A stretch of 59,379 bases of DNA, from positions 1 through 59,379 of the forward strand of contig NZMG01000024.1 of the NCBI GenBank assembly GCA_002694465.1. The letters run 5' to 3'. Positions 25,678 through 34,069 of the stretch are shown here, piece by piece; the first letter of the stretch is position 1, and each line of letters starts with the position of its first letter. A program made the translations under genes and the position numbers. The notes below the pieces were generated by a model. It was not told the DNA's origin. It was given only the letters and a program-made list of their open reading frames with translations, and did no database searches. The stretch comes from Flavobacteriaceae bacterium. GTDB taxonomy: Bacteria; Bacteroidota; Bacteroidia; Flavobacteriales; Flavobacteriaceae.

Positions 25678-26117
25678 TGAAACATGACCCACTTAATCGA
25701 AAAATACTCAAGTGTTTACAAACAAACGCTCGTCAGTCCAATGCCGAAATTGGACGCCAAGTAGGCCTTACCTCTCCTGCCGTAAACGAACGTATTAAAA
25801 AGATGGAGGATGCTGGTATTATTACAGGATATTATGCCAATGTTTCTCCTTTTGAGTGTGGCTATCAATTAAAAGCAATTATTACCCTTCGTGCATTTAT
25901 GGGTAAATTAAAACCGTTCCTTTCTCATGTAAAAACCTACGATGAGGTGTTAAATTGTTATCGTATTACGGGAAACGAAAACATTGTCATGGAGGTTGCC
26001 ATTAAAAACCAAAAACACCTAGAGAGCTTTATTGATCAACTTATTGTCTATGGAGAGACTAAAACGCAAATTGTATTGTCTCATGTTGTTGAAAATAACG
26101 AGGTAAAGCCCATTTAA
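25677..26117 (+). CDS. Lrp/AsnC family transcriptional regulator
   Basis: A 146-residue feast-famine type regulator. The N-terminal helix-turn-helix is LNRKILKCLQTNARQSNAEIGRQVGLTSPAVNERIKKMEDAGIITGYYANV (about 5-55). The C-terminal RAM ligand-binding domain includes CYRITGNENIVMEVAIKNQKHLESFIDQL. It would form DNA-wrapping oligomers sensing an amino acid or similar small molecule, here unknown. It converges with the MFS exporter gene with a 4-base overlap of the ends. The upstream palindrome suggests autoregulation. Confidence 0.95.
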   Translation: MKHDPLNRKILKCLQTNARQSNAEIGRQVGLTSPAVNERIKKMEDAGIITGYYANVSPFECGYQLKAIITLRAFMGKLKPFLSHVKTYDEVLNCYRITGNENIVMEVAIKNQKHLESFIDQLIVYGETKTQIVLSHVVENNEVKPI

Positions 26118-27337
26118 TACGTGGTTACCGTTCGAGATTTTTTTAATAATTTCAAAAGCCATAAGGTAAGCAAGGCCACCAAAACAAGCACCCCAAAAAA
26201 CACATGCCATGTGATGTCATATCCGTAAGAATCGACAAGGTTCATACCGCTGTTATGACCAAAGATGTGTGAAAATGAAAAACTCATGCTGTACAACCCC
26301 ATATAGCTTCCTTTTCGTCCTTTGGGAGCCATAGAAATAGCCAGGGCGTTTGAAAATGGAGAACCTATCATTTCGCCCAATGTCATTAAAATCATTCCTA
26401 TTACTAACACTCCTATCCAATCGCTCATATTGAGAACAATAAAGCTGAGTGCTAAAAACACCACACCCCAAAAGGTGGCCATGGTTTTTGAAATATTGAT
26501 ACGTTCGAGCCATCCCACTAAGGGCATTTCAAAAACAACTATCATAAACCCATTTAGAAATAGGAGCAGTCCAATAAGGTCTTCTGAAAGGAAATGCGCT
26601 TGCTCGTAATACAATGGCACTACCGAAAAATACTGAACAAACATGATTCCGTTAAAAACCATAATCGCAATTAAAAGCAAATACAGGGCGTTTTTATAGG
26701 GAGATACACCTTCTATAACTGCCACTTCTTTTTTTTCACCGGGTTGTAGTTTTTTCGGCTTTAATACCACAAAAAGTAACCCAGATGCCATGATACAGGT
26801 AAGTCCGTCAATCCAAAAAAGTGAATCATAATTAATTTTGGCAATGATAATACCACCAATAAGCGGGCCTATGGAAAATCCTAGGTTGATTGCAAGTCGA
26901 ATAAGTGCAATGCTTCGGGTGATGTTTTTAGGTTTGCTATAAGCGTCACAGGCTACAAAAATAGCTGGGCGATAGGCATCTGCCACAAAAATAAGTGCAA
27001 ACACGCCGGCACATATTCCGTAGAATGTATCTAAAAATTGAAGGCCTATAAATCCTAATCCACCAAAGAATAAGCTTAGTACAATGACTTTATAATACCC
27101 AATAGAATCGGTTAATTTTCCACCTACCCAAGTCCCAAAAAGGGATCCTACGCCAAAACTGGTCATAATCCATCCTACCTGCGGAAGGGTGAACCCTTTT
27201 TCATTGACCAAATAAAGGGACAAGAAAGGAATTACCATAGCACCCGCTCTATTAATAAAGGTAACTAAAGAGAGTAGCCAAACTTCTCTGGAGAGTCCTC
27301 GAAAATTTTCGATATAATAAGTATAGAATTTTTTCAT
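26114..27337 (-). CDS. MFS transporter (probable exporter)
   Basis: A 407-residue, 12-helix major facilitator. Features are INRAGAMVIPFLSLYLV in helix 1, loop 2-3 motif A in the form GGKLTDSIGYYKV, the motif C-like LGFSIGPLIGGII in helix 5 (typical of drug/proton antiporters), a long central loop with LKPKKLQPGEKKEV, and motif-A-like GWLERI in the second half. The substrate is unknown. The 170 bases upstream contain a promoter box, a 23-codon leader ORF and an intrinsic terminator immediately before the ATG, indicating attenuation control. Its end overlaps the Lrp-type gene. Confidence 0.92.
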   Translation of the reverse strand: MKKFYTYYIENFRGLSREVWLLSLVTFINRAGAMVIPFLSLYLVNEKGFTLPQVGWIMTSFGVGSLFGTWVGGKLTDSIGYYKVIVLSLFFGGLGFIGLQFLDTFYGICAGVFALIFVADAYRPAIFVACDAYSKPKNITRSIALIRLAINLGFSIGPLIGGIIIAKINYDSLFWIDGLTCIMASGLLFVVLKPKKLQPGEKKEVAVIEGVSPYKNALYLLLIAIMVFNGIMFVQYFSVVPLYYEQAHFLSEDLIGLLLFLNGFMIVVFEMPLVGWLERINISKTMATFWGVVFLALSFIVLNMSDWIGVLVIGMILMTLGEMIGSPFSNALAISMAPKGRKGSYMGLYSMSFSFSHIFGHNSGMNLVDSYGYDITWHVFFGVLVLVALLTLWLLKLLKKSRTVTTY

Positions 27338-27350
27338 GGTTGGTTTCTAT

Positions 27351-27386
27351 AAAAATAAAACGTCCCGCATAATTGCGAGACGTTTT
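27351..27386 (-). terminator. Attenuator hairpin ahead of the MFS gene
   Basis: On the minus strand, AAAACGTCTCGC (27386-27375) pairs with GCGGGACGTTTT (27368-27357) over 12 base pairs around a 6-base loop, followed by ATTTTT. It lies between the leader ORF stop and the MFS start (14 bases before the ATG), so it would block transcription of the exporter unless disrupted. Confidence 0.8.
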
Positions 27387-27411
27387 GTTATTGATTTATG
27401 TTATGGTTATA

Positions 27412-27483
27412 TCAATACATAGGCATCCCGCTCGTGGTTTTACAAACCTGAGTTTTGGTAAGGATGATGTATTTATTAGTCAT
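27412..27483 (-). CDS. Putative leader peptide of the MFS exporter (23 residues)
   Basis: A minus-strand ORF from ATG at 27483 to TGA at 27412, encoding a peptide that starts MTNKYIILTK and ends VCKTTSGMPMY. It lies 18 bases after a TACATTTG box and 26 bases before the attenuator hairpin. Its codons 18-20 contain GCGGGATG, which can pair over 8 bases with the 5' arm of the terminator. Codons 5-8 contain CATCATCC, whose CATCC is complementary to GGATG in that segment. A further hairpin (CTC.GGTTT/AAACC..GAG) sits in codons 11-18. This is the layout of a translated attenuator; the signal is unknown. Confidence 0.6.
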   Translation of the reverse strand: MTNKYIILTKTQVCKTTSGMPMY

Positions 27484-27501
27484 TTTTTTGAATTTGAATT
27501 T

Positions 27502-27509
27502 CAAATGTA
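27502..27509 (-). promoter_or_regulatory. -7 promoter box for the leader/MFS transcript
   Basis: On the minus strand TACATTTG matches TAnnTTTG exactly and lies 18 bases before the leader ORF. A divergent, weaker TATCTTTA box at 27529-27536 can serve the DUF1684 gene. Confidence 0.55.
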
Positions 27510-27553
27510 GTAAAAAAAAGTTTTCAATTATCTTTACGGAAACTAAAATTCTA

Positions 27554-28165
27554 ATGAAAAAGATACTTCCTCTATTTTTTATTGTTTTCACTTTCAGTTT
27601 GTTTGCACAAAGCGATGCTGAAGTACTTCAGGAAATTGAAGCATACCAATCGTCTTTAAATGAAAAATTCACAAATCCTGAAACTAGCATTTTAGATAAA
27701 GACACGTTTAGACATTTTATGGGTTTAGAATTTTATCCCATCGATTTAAAATACCGAGTAGAAGCGAAGTTTGTAAGGACACCAGATGAAAAACCTTTCT
27801 TAATGCCTACTACTACCGATAGATTGCCTGAATATGTAAAATATGGCGAGGCACATTTTGAGATTGATGGTAAACCACTAAAACTAATGCTTTACAAAAG
27901 CACCGATTCTTGGGGAGACCCCGAAAAATATGGAGATCATTTGTTTTTACCTTTTACCGATTTAACAAGTGGCGACGGCTCTTATGGAGGGGGTAGGTTT
28001 ATAGATCTTATTATTCCAGAAGGTGATACCATTATTATAGACTTTAATACTTCCTACAATCCTTATTGTGCTTATAATAGTAAGTATTCTTGCCCTATTC
28101 CACCACGTGAGAATGACCTACTTACTAGAATTGAGGCAGGTGTAAAGGATTTTGTGAAGCATTAA
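27554..28165 (+). CDS. DUF1684 exported protein
   Basis: A 203-residue protein with a signal peptide (MKKILPLFFIVFTFSLFAQS). It belongs to DUF1684: FMGLEFYPIDLKYRVEAKFVR, the beta-rich YGEAHFEIDGKPLKLMLYKS, LFLPFTDLTSGDGSYGGGRFIDL and the conserved DFNTSYNPYCAYNSKYSCPIPPRENDL near the C-terminus. The ORF continues upstream to 27455, but that part would run through the promoter region, so ATG 27554 is chosen. Function is unknown; the location is periplasmic or outer. Its stop overlaps crcB tail to tail. Confidence 0.9.
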   Translation: MKKILPLFFIVFTFSLFAQSDAEVLQEIEAYQSSLNEKFTNPETSILDKDTFRHFMGLEFYPIDLKYRVEAKFVRTPDEKPFLMPTTTDRLPEYVKYGEAHFEIDGKPLKLMLYKSTDSWGDPEKYGDHLFLPFTDLTSGDGSYGGGRFIDLIIPEGDTIIIDFNTSYNPYCAYNSKYSCPIPPRENDLLTRIEAGVKDFVKH

Positions 28166-28533
28166 AAAATCTTAATCAGCCATATCCCTAAAAACACGGC
28201 TAAAAATCCAATGGTAAAGCTGGCTACTGTATAAAGAGTAAAAAGCCCGAAGTCACCATTTTTAAGAAACACATGATTTTCATACGCAAAGGTGGAGAAG
28301 GTGGTAAATCCGCCACAGAATCCGGTAGCTAAAAGCAATAAAGCATTCTGGGAAATAGCTTCATTTTTGGCTGCCCAACCTAAAATAAGTCCAATAAATA
28401 AACTACCTAGAATGTTGGCTGCAAAGGTTCCATAGGGAATTCCCGATTCAGCATTATTTAAAAACTTTCCGAAGATATATCGCAAGACACTTCCAGCGCC
28501 GCCCCCAAGAAATACCAAAAGAAGTTGTTTCAT
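28162..28533 (-). CDS. crcB: Fluoride efflux channel CrcB/Fluc
   Basis: Dual-topology inner membrane fluoride channel. The 123-residue protein has four helices and the family residues: GGGAGSVLRYIFG at the start, PYGTFAANILGSLFIGLILG (about 37-56, with the Asn of the pore), GFCGGFTTFSTFAYEN (about 71-86, with the Phe box and central Na site region). It is downstream of the SRPBCC gene with 5 bases between, so it is co-transcribed with it. A single copy is enough for this homodimeric type. No fluoride riboswitch is visible. Confidence 0.96.
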   Translation of the reverse strand: MKQLLLVFLGGGAGSVLRYIFGKFLNNAESGIPYGTFAANILGSLFIGLILGWAAKNEAISQNALLLLATGFCGGFTTFSTFAYENHVFLKNGDFGLFTLYTVASFTIGFLAVFLGIWLIKIF

Positions 28534-28538
28534 AGATG

Positions 28539-29609
28539 TTAATTCCCTTCAATTAAAACATTGTCTACACGTAAATCTCTAAAAATTGGGTAGTAAACTT
28601 CCGTAATCCAATCGGCCGGATTTGGAAACTCTCCAGGGTCATTGGCATATACTTCAAACATGGGTTGTTTTGGATTTAAAACAAGTTTATTGTCTTTAAT
28701 ATAATCCATGGCTGTTTGGTGAGCTTCTCCTAAGTAATTATAATTACCCTTTAGGACTACTTTTATTGCCGAAAGTGGTTCCATATATCCACAAAGCACA
28801 TCGCCTTCCGTAATAATAATTCTTTCACTTACAGGAATAGCAGGAGAGAAAATAGTGGTGCCGTTCATTTCATCCCATTCATTATAAATGGTGAAAGGCA
28901 TGCCACTTTGCTGAATTTTATTTTGTTCCATAAACGCAGCAATTTTACCCAACATGGGACCCATTTTTTCGCCCAATTCATCTATTTTACTAGCCGTAGT
29001 GGTGAATAAGTAATAACCTCCTCCGTACTGTTTAATTCCTTCGTTGGTAATGGTATATTTTTTCATTTCCTCTTGCACCACATTATCGATATTATGGAGT
29101 CCTTTTTCGTACATATCCTTAAGTACGGTCTCGAAATCATCTTTTTGAAAAGACATAAATACTTTTTCCATAAAAGAATGCTCTCCCTTCATTCCCCAAG
29201 TAACTTCTGTTGCTCCATCATTAGTAGGGCTAAATCTCCAATACACATCACTTTCACTATCTCCTAAGGGTGTATTAAATGTAATCTTTTGAAGAATGGA
29301 ATCATTTTTTGCTACTTTAATAGTTTCCATAGACCCATTACCAGTGATGTCACTTTCCCATGTGTATGAAGCTCCTTCCCCCGAGGTATTATCATTAAAA
29401 TTCATTTTAATATTTGGGTCACTTTCCATCCAAGGACCCCAAACTTGCCAGTTTTTGTAATCGTTTACTTGTTCAAAGATTAAATCAACTGGTGCTTCTA
29501 TAGTTTTGGTAGCCGCTACATTAAATTTTCCATCTTTGGTTCCAAAATATACGGCAGCACCAATAATGACAATAAGCAATAAGAAAAAAAGATATTTAAG
29601 GATTTTCAT
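28539..29609 (-). CDS. SRPBCC-fold protein with C-terminal GyrI-like domain
   Basis: A 356-residue protein. One N-terminal membrane helix or signal anchor (YLFFLLLIVIIGAAVYFG, about 5-22) precedes a START/SRPBCC (polyketide cyclase-like) domain, about 30-170: TKTIEAPVDLIFEQVNDYKNWQVWGPW and VTWGMKGEHSFMEK. The C-terminal half (about 180-356) resembles the GyrI/AraC effector-binding fold. Both folds bind small hydrophobic ligands. It is the first gene of a two-gene unit with crcB. The ligand is unknown. Confidence 0.85.
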   Translation of the reverse strand: MKILKYLFFLLLIVIIGAAVYFGTKDGKFNVAATKTIEAPVDLIFEQVNDYKNWQVWGPWMESDPNIKMNFNDNTSGEGASYTWESDITGNGSMETIKVAKNDSILQKITFNTPLGDSESDVYWRFSPTNDGATEVTWGMKGEHSFMEKVFMSFQKDDFETVLKDMYEKGLHNIDNVVQEEMKKYTITNEGIKQYGGGYYLFTTTASKIDELGEKMGPMLGKIAAFMEQNKIQQSGMPFTIYNEWDEMNGTTIFSPAIPVSERIIITEGDVLCGYMEPLSAIKVVLKGNYNYLGEAHQTAMDYIKDNKLVLNPKQPMFEVYANDPGEFPNPADWITEVYYPIFRDLRVDNVLIEGN

Positions 29610-29696
29610 ATTTTAGGGAGTTGGTTGGTCTTGCTAAGATAATTAAAATGTTTGTTTACTTCAGGTTAGCAATGAGAAACAAGACCCAATTATTTG

Positions 29697-29704
29697 TACA
29701 TTTG
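29697..29704 (+). promoter_or_regulatory. -7 promoter box of the DPP III gene
   Basis: TACATTTG fits TAnnTTTG exactly, 113 bases before the chosen ATG at 29818. It would also precede the longer in-frame ATG at 29737, so the choice of start remains partly open. Confidence 0.45.
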
Positions 29705-29817
29705 CAAAAATTAGAACTAATCTTATTAATTATGACATGCCCAATACTAATTTACAAACCAACCAAGAGGAGCTATTTGGGCGTTCCATCTTCCTCTTTA
29801 TCAAATATTTTATACAG

Positions 29818-31842
29818 ATGAAACATACCTTTTTATTTACAATGGCTTTGGCTAGTATGTTCTTTTTTTCGTGTGGAGACTCAAAAAAAGGAGAGCCAGA
29901 AGTAGCTACAGTTACAGAACAAACAGATGATTTTGAATATGTAGTAGATCAATTTGCCGATTTAAAAATTCTTCGCTACCAAATCCCTGGATTTGAAGAT
30001 CTAACTATTAAAGAGCAGCAATTGGTGTATTACCTTACGCAAGCTGGCCTTGAAGGTCGCGATATCATGTGGGCACAAAATTATAGACATAACCTGACCA
30101 TTCGTAAGGCTTTAGAAAATGTGTATACTACCTACACGGGTGATAAGTCGACAGAAGACTGGAAAAATTTTGAGACCTATTTAAAACGAGTGTGGTTTAG
30201 TAATGGAATTCACCACCATTATAGTAATGCTAAAATTAAGCCTGACTTTAGTAGTGATTATTTAAAAACACTTTTAACGGAAACGAACACAACCCTAGAA
30301 GGAGAAGCGTTCGATGTCATTTTTAATGATAAAGATGCTAAAAAAGTAAACCTAAGTAAAGATGCAGATATTGTTCTTGAGAGCGCCATCAATTTTTATG
30401 GACCAGATGTTACTACTAAAGATGTAGAGACCTTTTACGGTGCCATGAAAGTAGATGCAAAAGAGCCTATTGAAATTGGTTTAAATACAAAACTGGTTAA
30501 AGAAAACGGAAAGCTGGTTGAGAAGGTTTATAAAAGTGGGGGTCTTTATGGTGAGGCTATCGATAAGATTGTGTATTGGTTAGAAAAGGCAAAAGGTGTA
30601 GCAGAAAGTGATGCTCAGGCTGAGGCTCTAAGGCTTCTAATTGAATATTACAAAACCGGAAGTCTTGATACTTGGGACGATTATGCAGTTGCTTGGGTAA
30701 ATTCTACCGAAGGAAATATCGACTGGATTAATGGCTTTATTGAAGTGTATAATGATCCAAAGGGATACAAAGGATCTTATGAAACCATAGTACAAATTAA
30801 GGATTTTGACATGTCTAAAAAAATGGCAGTGCTTTCTCAAGAGGCACAGTGGTTTGAAGATAATTCACCATTAATGCCAGAACACAAAAAGAAAGAGGTA
30901 AAAGGAGTTTCCTATAAAACAGTAATTGTGGCTGGAGAAGCAGGAGATGCTTCGCCAAGTACTCCAATTGGAGTTAACTTACCCAATAACAATTGGATTC
31001 GTCAAGCTCACGGAAGTAAATCTGTTTCCTTAGGAAACATTATTCATTCCTACAACAATGCTGGCGGAAGTGGAAGGCTTAAAGAATTTGCTAATGACGA
31101 AGAAGAAATTAGATTGGAAGAAAAGTATGGACAGCTAGCAGATAAGCTTCACACAGCACTTCACGAAGTAGTAGGTCACGCTTCTGGACAAATAAACGAA
31201 GGTGTTGGGACTCCAAAAGAAACCCTTAAAAGTTACAAATCTACTATTGAAGAGGGTCGTGCAGACTTGTTTGGATTGTACTACTTAATGGATCCGAAAT
31301 TACAAGAATTAGGATTGGTTGAAAATTGGGAAGAAACTGGAAAAGCCGCATATGATGGTTATATCCGAAATGGATTAATTACGCAATTGGTACGATTAGA
31401 ACTAGGCGATGACGTGGAAGAAGCACATATGCGTAACCGTCAGTGGGTGAGTGCTTGGGCTTATGAAAGAGGAAAAGCAGACAACGTAATTGAAAAAATT
31501 ACACGAGATGGAAAAACCTATTACAACATAAATGATTATGCAAAATTAAGAACCATTTTTGGTGAATTATTGAGAGAGACACAACGCATAACCAGCGAAG
31601 GAGATTACGAAGCTGCCAAAGCATTGGTCGAAGATTATGGAGTAAAAGTAGATCAAGTATTACATAAAGAAGTGCTTGAGCGTAACAGCAAATTTAAGTC
31701 TCCTCCGTATAGCGGATTTGTGAACCCTGTTATTGTTCCTAAAATGAATGACGCAGGTGAAATTGAAAGTTTCACAATAACACAACCTGCTACTTTTGAA
31801 GAGCAAATGATGTATTATAGCAAAACGTATTCAAATCTATAA
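29818..31842 (+). CDS. Dipeptidyl-peptidase III (M49) lipoprotein
   Basis: Zinc peptidase releasing dipeptides from the N-terminus of oligopeptides. From ATG 29818 the 674-residue protein has a lipoprotein signal (MKHTFLFTMALASMFFFSCG, Cys19). The M49 zinc site is HEVVGH at 449-454, with the second motif EEGRAD at 478-483 supplying the Glu ligand. Other family stretches are WFSNGIHHHYSNAKIKP and PIGVNLPNNNWIRQAHGSKSV. An upstream in-frame ATG at 29737 would bury the signal 27 residues inside, so it is rejected. Length is typical of Bacteroidota DPP III. A role in peptide use at the cell envelope is inferred. Confidence 0.95.
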   Translation: MKHTFLFTMALASMFFFSCGDSKKGEPEVATVTEQTDDFEYVVDQFADLKILRYQIPGFEDLTIKEQQLVYYLTQAGLEGRDIMWAQNYRHNLTIRKALENVYTTYTGDKSTEDWKNFETYLKRVWFSNGIHHHYSNAKIKPDFSSDYLKTLLTETNTTLEGEAFDVIFNDKDAKKVNLSKDADIVLESAINFYGPDVTTKDVETFYGAMKVDAKEPIEIGLNTKLVKENGKLVEKVYKSGGLYGEAIDKIVYWLEKAKGVAESDAQAEALRLLIEYYKTGSLDTWDDYAVAWVNSTEGNIDWINGFIEVYNDPKGYKGSYETIVQIKDFDMSKKMAVLSQEAQWFEDNSPLMPEHKKKEVKGVSYKTVIVAGEAGDASPSTPIGVNLPNNNWIRQAHGSKSVSLGNIIHSYNNAGGSGRLKEFANDEEEIRLEEKYGQLADKLHTALHEVVGHASGQINEGVGTPKETLKSYKSTIEEGRADLFGLYYLMDPKLQELGLVENWEETGKAAYDGYIRNGLITQLVRLELGDDVEEAHMRNRQWVSAWAYERGKADNVIEKITRDGKTYYNINDYAKLRTIFGELLRETQRITSEGDYEAAKALVEDYGVKVDQVLHKEVLERNSKFKSPPYSGFVNPVIVPKMNDAGEIESFTITQPATFEEQMMYYSKTYSNL

Positions 31843-31863
31843 TGGTTTGTCGTAGAATAATAG

Positions 31864-31890
31864 AAAAGCCTCCCAATGGGAGGCTTTTTT
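31864..31890 (+). terminator. Terminator after the DPP III gene
   Basis: Stem AAAAGCCTCCC/GGGAGGCTTTT with a short loop and T run, directly after the DPP III stop. It is nearly symmetric and could also stop the convergent gene ending at 31914. Confidence 0.85.
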
Positions 31891-31913
31891 ATTATCAGTA
31901 GTCTGTAAAATAA

Positions 31914-32603
31914 CTATTTTACACGCGCTTGAAATTCTGAAATCACATCAGAATAAGAACGAAGTACACGATCCCATTCCTTATATAATTCGTCTGCTTT
32001 TACGCTTGTTAAGGCAGAGCCAGAAAATTCACTTATAAGTTTTGCTTTAAATACTAAGGGATCTGTAGAAGATTCTTTCACAATAATTCGGGTTCTTACC
32101 GTATTTTGTTTAAAGGCTTTTAAGGACCAAGCCGTTCTCAAATACCCCGTTTCTTTATCGGTCATCTCAATGACATCTATATAATTTAAGACAATTTGAT
32201 TAATTAATTTCCAAGCAGTGTCCTTGTCCATGGTATTTACAATAAGCTCAATATCCACATTGGCAATATCGGTTTGGATTGAAGCATCATAGGAATCGTC
32301 ACGCTTCATTTCGAAGTATTTAGACTTTTCCCAAATACTAGTTTTGTTATTACAAATTTCAAGTTGCTCTTCTAAGTAGCCTACCTTTCGAATGGATATA
32401 TTTGCACAAGAATTTTTTTCAACTTTAATTTCGGTTGAGCCTTTGGCAACCATTTTACCGTTTACCCAAATTTCTGCATCAGATTGAGATACTCCAATGG
32501 TAACTTTTTTTCCGCCAACTACTTCGGCGGCGGCTTCAATAGTTGTAAGAGTTAGAAAACAAATAGTCATTAAAATGGTGAGGGATGTTAATTTTTTCTT
32601 CAT
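31914..32603 (-). CDS. Exported protein with PEGA-like domain
   Basis: A 229-residue protein with a signal peptide (KKKLTSLTILMTICFLTLTTIEAAAE). Residues about 30-90 look like a PEGA-type beta domain: VTIGVSQSDAEIWVNGKMVAKGSTEIKV and ISIRKVGYLEEQLEI. The remainder (about 100-229) has alternating strands and helices (AWKLINQIVLNYIDVIEMTDKETGYLRTAWSLKAF ... ELYKEWDRVLRSYSDVI) and is unrecognised. The location is probably periplasmic. It is a single gene; a TATATTTA box lies about 30 bases upstream of its start. Confidence 0.75.
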   Translation of the reverse strand: MKKKLTSLTILMTICFLTLTTIEAAAEVVGGKKVTIGVSQSDAEIWVNGKMVAKGSTEIKVEKNSCANISIRKVGYLEEQLEICNNKTSIWEKSKYFEMKRDDSYDASIQTDIANVDIELIVNTMDKDTAWKLINQIVLNYIDVIEMTDKETGYLRTAWSLKAFKQNTVRTRIIVKESSTDPLVFKAKLISEFSGSALTSVKADELYKEWDRVLRSYSDVISEFQARVK

Positions 32604-32821
32604 TTTTTAAATGGTTTAGTTAATTTGCTTTAAATATACGGATTGTGGTTTAGTTTCGAAATGATAACTTAAGATAAAAATTAAAATAACCCCCTTAGCT
32701 CCTCTTCTAAGGAGGCTATTTTTACAACAAACTACAACCTAAAACAACGTTTCATTGTTAGGTTAAAGATGAGTAAACAATTGTCTTCTATCAATACCCA
32801 ATACAGGGTATATTGAATAAA

Positions 32822-32843
32822 AAAAGCCCCAAAAAGGGGCTTT
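32822..32843. terminator. Terminator downstream of the Cys-repeat lipoprotein gene
   Basis: AAAGCCCC/GGGGCTTT with a 5-base loop, flanked by A and T runs, just past the 3' end of the minus-strand gene at 32881. The rest of the 32604-32880 gap holds a second hairpin-like stretch around 32696-32718 (TAGC.TCCT/AGGA.GGCTA) and no gene. Confidence 0.7.
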
Positions 32844-32880
32844 CTCAAACTTGGTTAGTTAATAATTAGTTCAAATAGAA

Positions 32881-33954
32881 CTAAAGCGATAATTGAAATT
32901 GTAGGCATTGATCTTCTACTACCGTAAAGTTACCTTGCCAAGTATATCCATTACAACTCGCATTATAGGAATAGGTTCCAGGAGTTAAATTATTAAAGTT
33001 TCCTCCAGCTGCAGAATTATCACAACTAGGGGCAGAAGGGAAGTATCCAGAGATAGTTGAACTTCCAACACTTGTAACATTGACCGAAATATTTCCACAA
33101 CCAAAATCTTGGTTTATCCAGAATTTAACATCTCCTGTGCCACTTCCTCCACCACCTCCGCCACCGGAGCCTGGAAGTAATTGTTGTCTTAAACATGTGT
33201 TTGCTTCAATGGTGACAGTTCCACTCCAATCTATTCCAGAACAAGACGCAGTATAGGAATATACCCCTGGGTCGAGATTACTAAAATTTGCTCCTGCACT
33301 TGCCCCACAATCTGGAGTTGAGATATAATAACCAGTAATAGTATCACTACCCACACTGGAAAGGTTTACACTAATGGGACCGCACCCTAAATCTTCACCT
33401 ACATAAAATATTAACGAGCCTGTATCGTTACCATTGCCGCCACCGCCATTACCTCCTCCATTACCTCCAGCATCTGAACAATCTACACCGTAACCAGTAA
33501 CAATAACATCTATAGACCCATTGGCGTCTAGATTTGCTTCTAATACAAATTGAACCCCATTTATTGCAATAGTACACGTGTTGGGAGGGATATCTCCTAA
33601 ATTATGCGCAAATAATGTAATATAGTTAAATCCATTGTTGGTGAAGTCGTAGTCCACGGTAATTGGATTGCTTGGGCCATCTAAAGTTTGCTGATTAATG
33701 ATGGTGTTTCCATTTGCTATAATTGAAACAATATCACCATCAATTTGTCCGTGATCCCAAACTTGAATTGTAGTGATACGGCTTGAAATTTCAATACAGC
33801 CTAGATAATTGTTGGGTCTTCCTGAAGTAGATGATGGAATAATAGAGGTTTCATTTACCTCAATTTCTACTTCGGGTTCTGTTTCTTCTTCTTTTTCACA
33901 TGCAATAAGTGTGAAGAATATTGTAAAAAGAGTAAGGAGTTTTAATGTTTTCAT
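32881..33954 (-). CDS. Cell-surface lipoprotein with two Cys-containing repeats
   Basis: A 357-residue protein with a lipoprotein signal (KLLTLFTIFFTLIACEK; Cys19). Acidic linker (about 20-40), then a beta-rich domain (about 45-155; TTIQVWDHGQIDGDIVSIIANG, NYITLFAHNLGDIPPNTC) of a type frequent in Bacteroidota secreted proteins. Two tandem repeats of about 80 residues follow, each F(Y/W)(V/I)xxDxGCGxISVN(L/V)(S/T)SVGSxTIxGY ... NLxPGxYSYxASC ... QxL, with four Cys each. Gly-rich spacers separate the modules. No enzymatic motif is seen. It lies 115 bases downstream of the kinase operon, with its own promoter carrying a long palindrome, and could be a regulated target. Confidence 0.75.
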   Translation of the reverse strand: MKTLKLLTLFTIFFTLIACEKEEETEPEVEIEVNETSIIPSSTSGRPNNYLGCIEISSRITTIQVWDHGQIDGDIVSIIANGNTIINQQTLDGPSNPITVDYDFTNNGFNYITLFAHNLGDIPPNTCTIAINGVQFVLEANLDANGSIDVIVTGYGVDCSDAGGNGGGNGGGGNGNDTGSLIFYVGEDLGCGPISVNLSSVGSDTITGYYISTPDCGASAGANFSNLDPGVYSYTASCSGIDWSGTVTIEANTCLRQQLLPGSGGGGGGGSGTGDVKFWINQDFGCGNISVNVTSVGSSTISGYFPSAPSCDNSAAGGNFNNLTPGTYSYNASCNGYTWQGNFTVVEDQCLQFQLSL

Positions 33955-33976
33955 GATAGTGTATTTTATTTTAGTT

Positions 33977-33998
33977 GTTGTAAAAATAGATTTACAAC
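33977..33998 (-). promoter_or_regulatory. Palindrome over the lipoprotein promoter
   Basis: GTTGTAAA (33977-33984) and TTTACAAC (33991-33998) are perfect 8-base inverted repeats with a 6-base spacer. On the minus strand the palindrome overlaps TATTTTTA, a near match to the -7 box, 23 bases or more before the ATG. Operator for an unknown regulator, possibly the adjacent response regulator. Confidence 0.5.
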
Positions 33999-34069
33999 TC
34001 CTTTCATAAAATACCCGATAGAGGGGATATTTATTTGTAATGGGGAAAATGAATTCTCTTCCCTATTGT

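Noticed and set aside
28534..28538. Fluoride riboswitch before crcB
   Set aside because: Only 5 bases separate crcB from the upstream gene, and no conserved fluoride aptamer features were seen before the first gene either.
29621..29821. 66-residue ORF before the DPP III gene
   Set aside because: It spans the promoter box at 29697 and overlaps the real start in another frame; no family likeness.
32696..32718. Second terminator in the gap before the PEGA-like gene
   Set aside because: The stem is interrupted and lies upstream of the only gene it could serve; left as an unexplained hairpin-like stretch.
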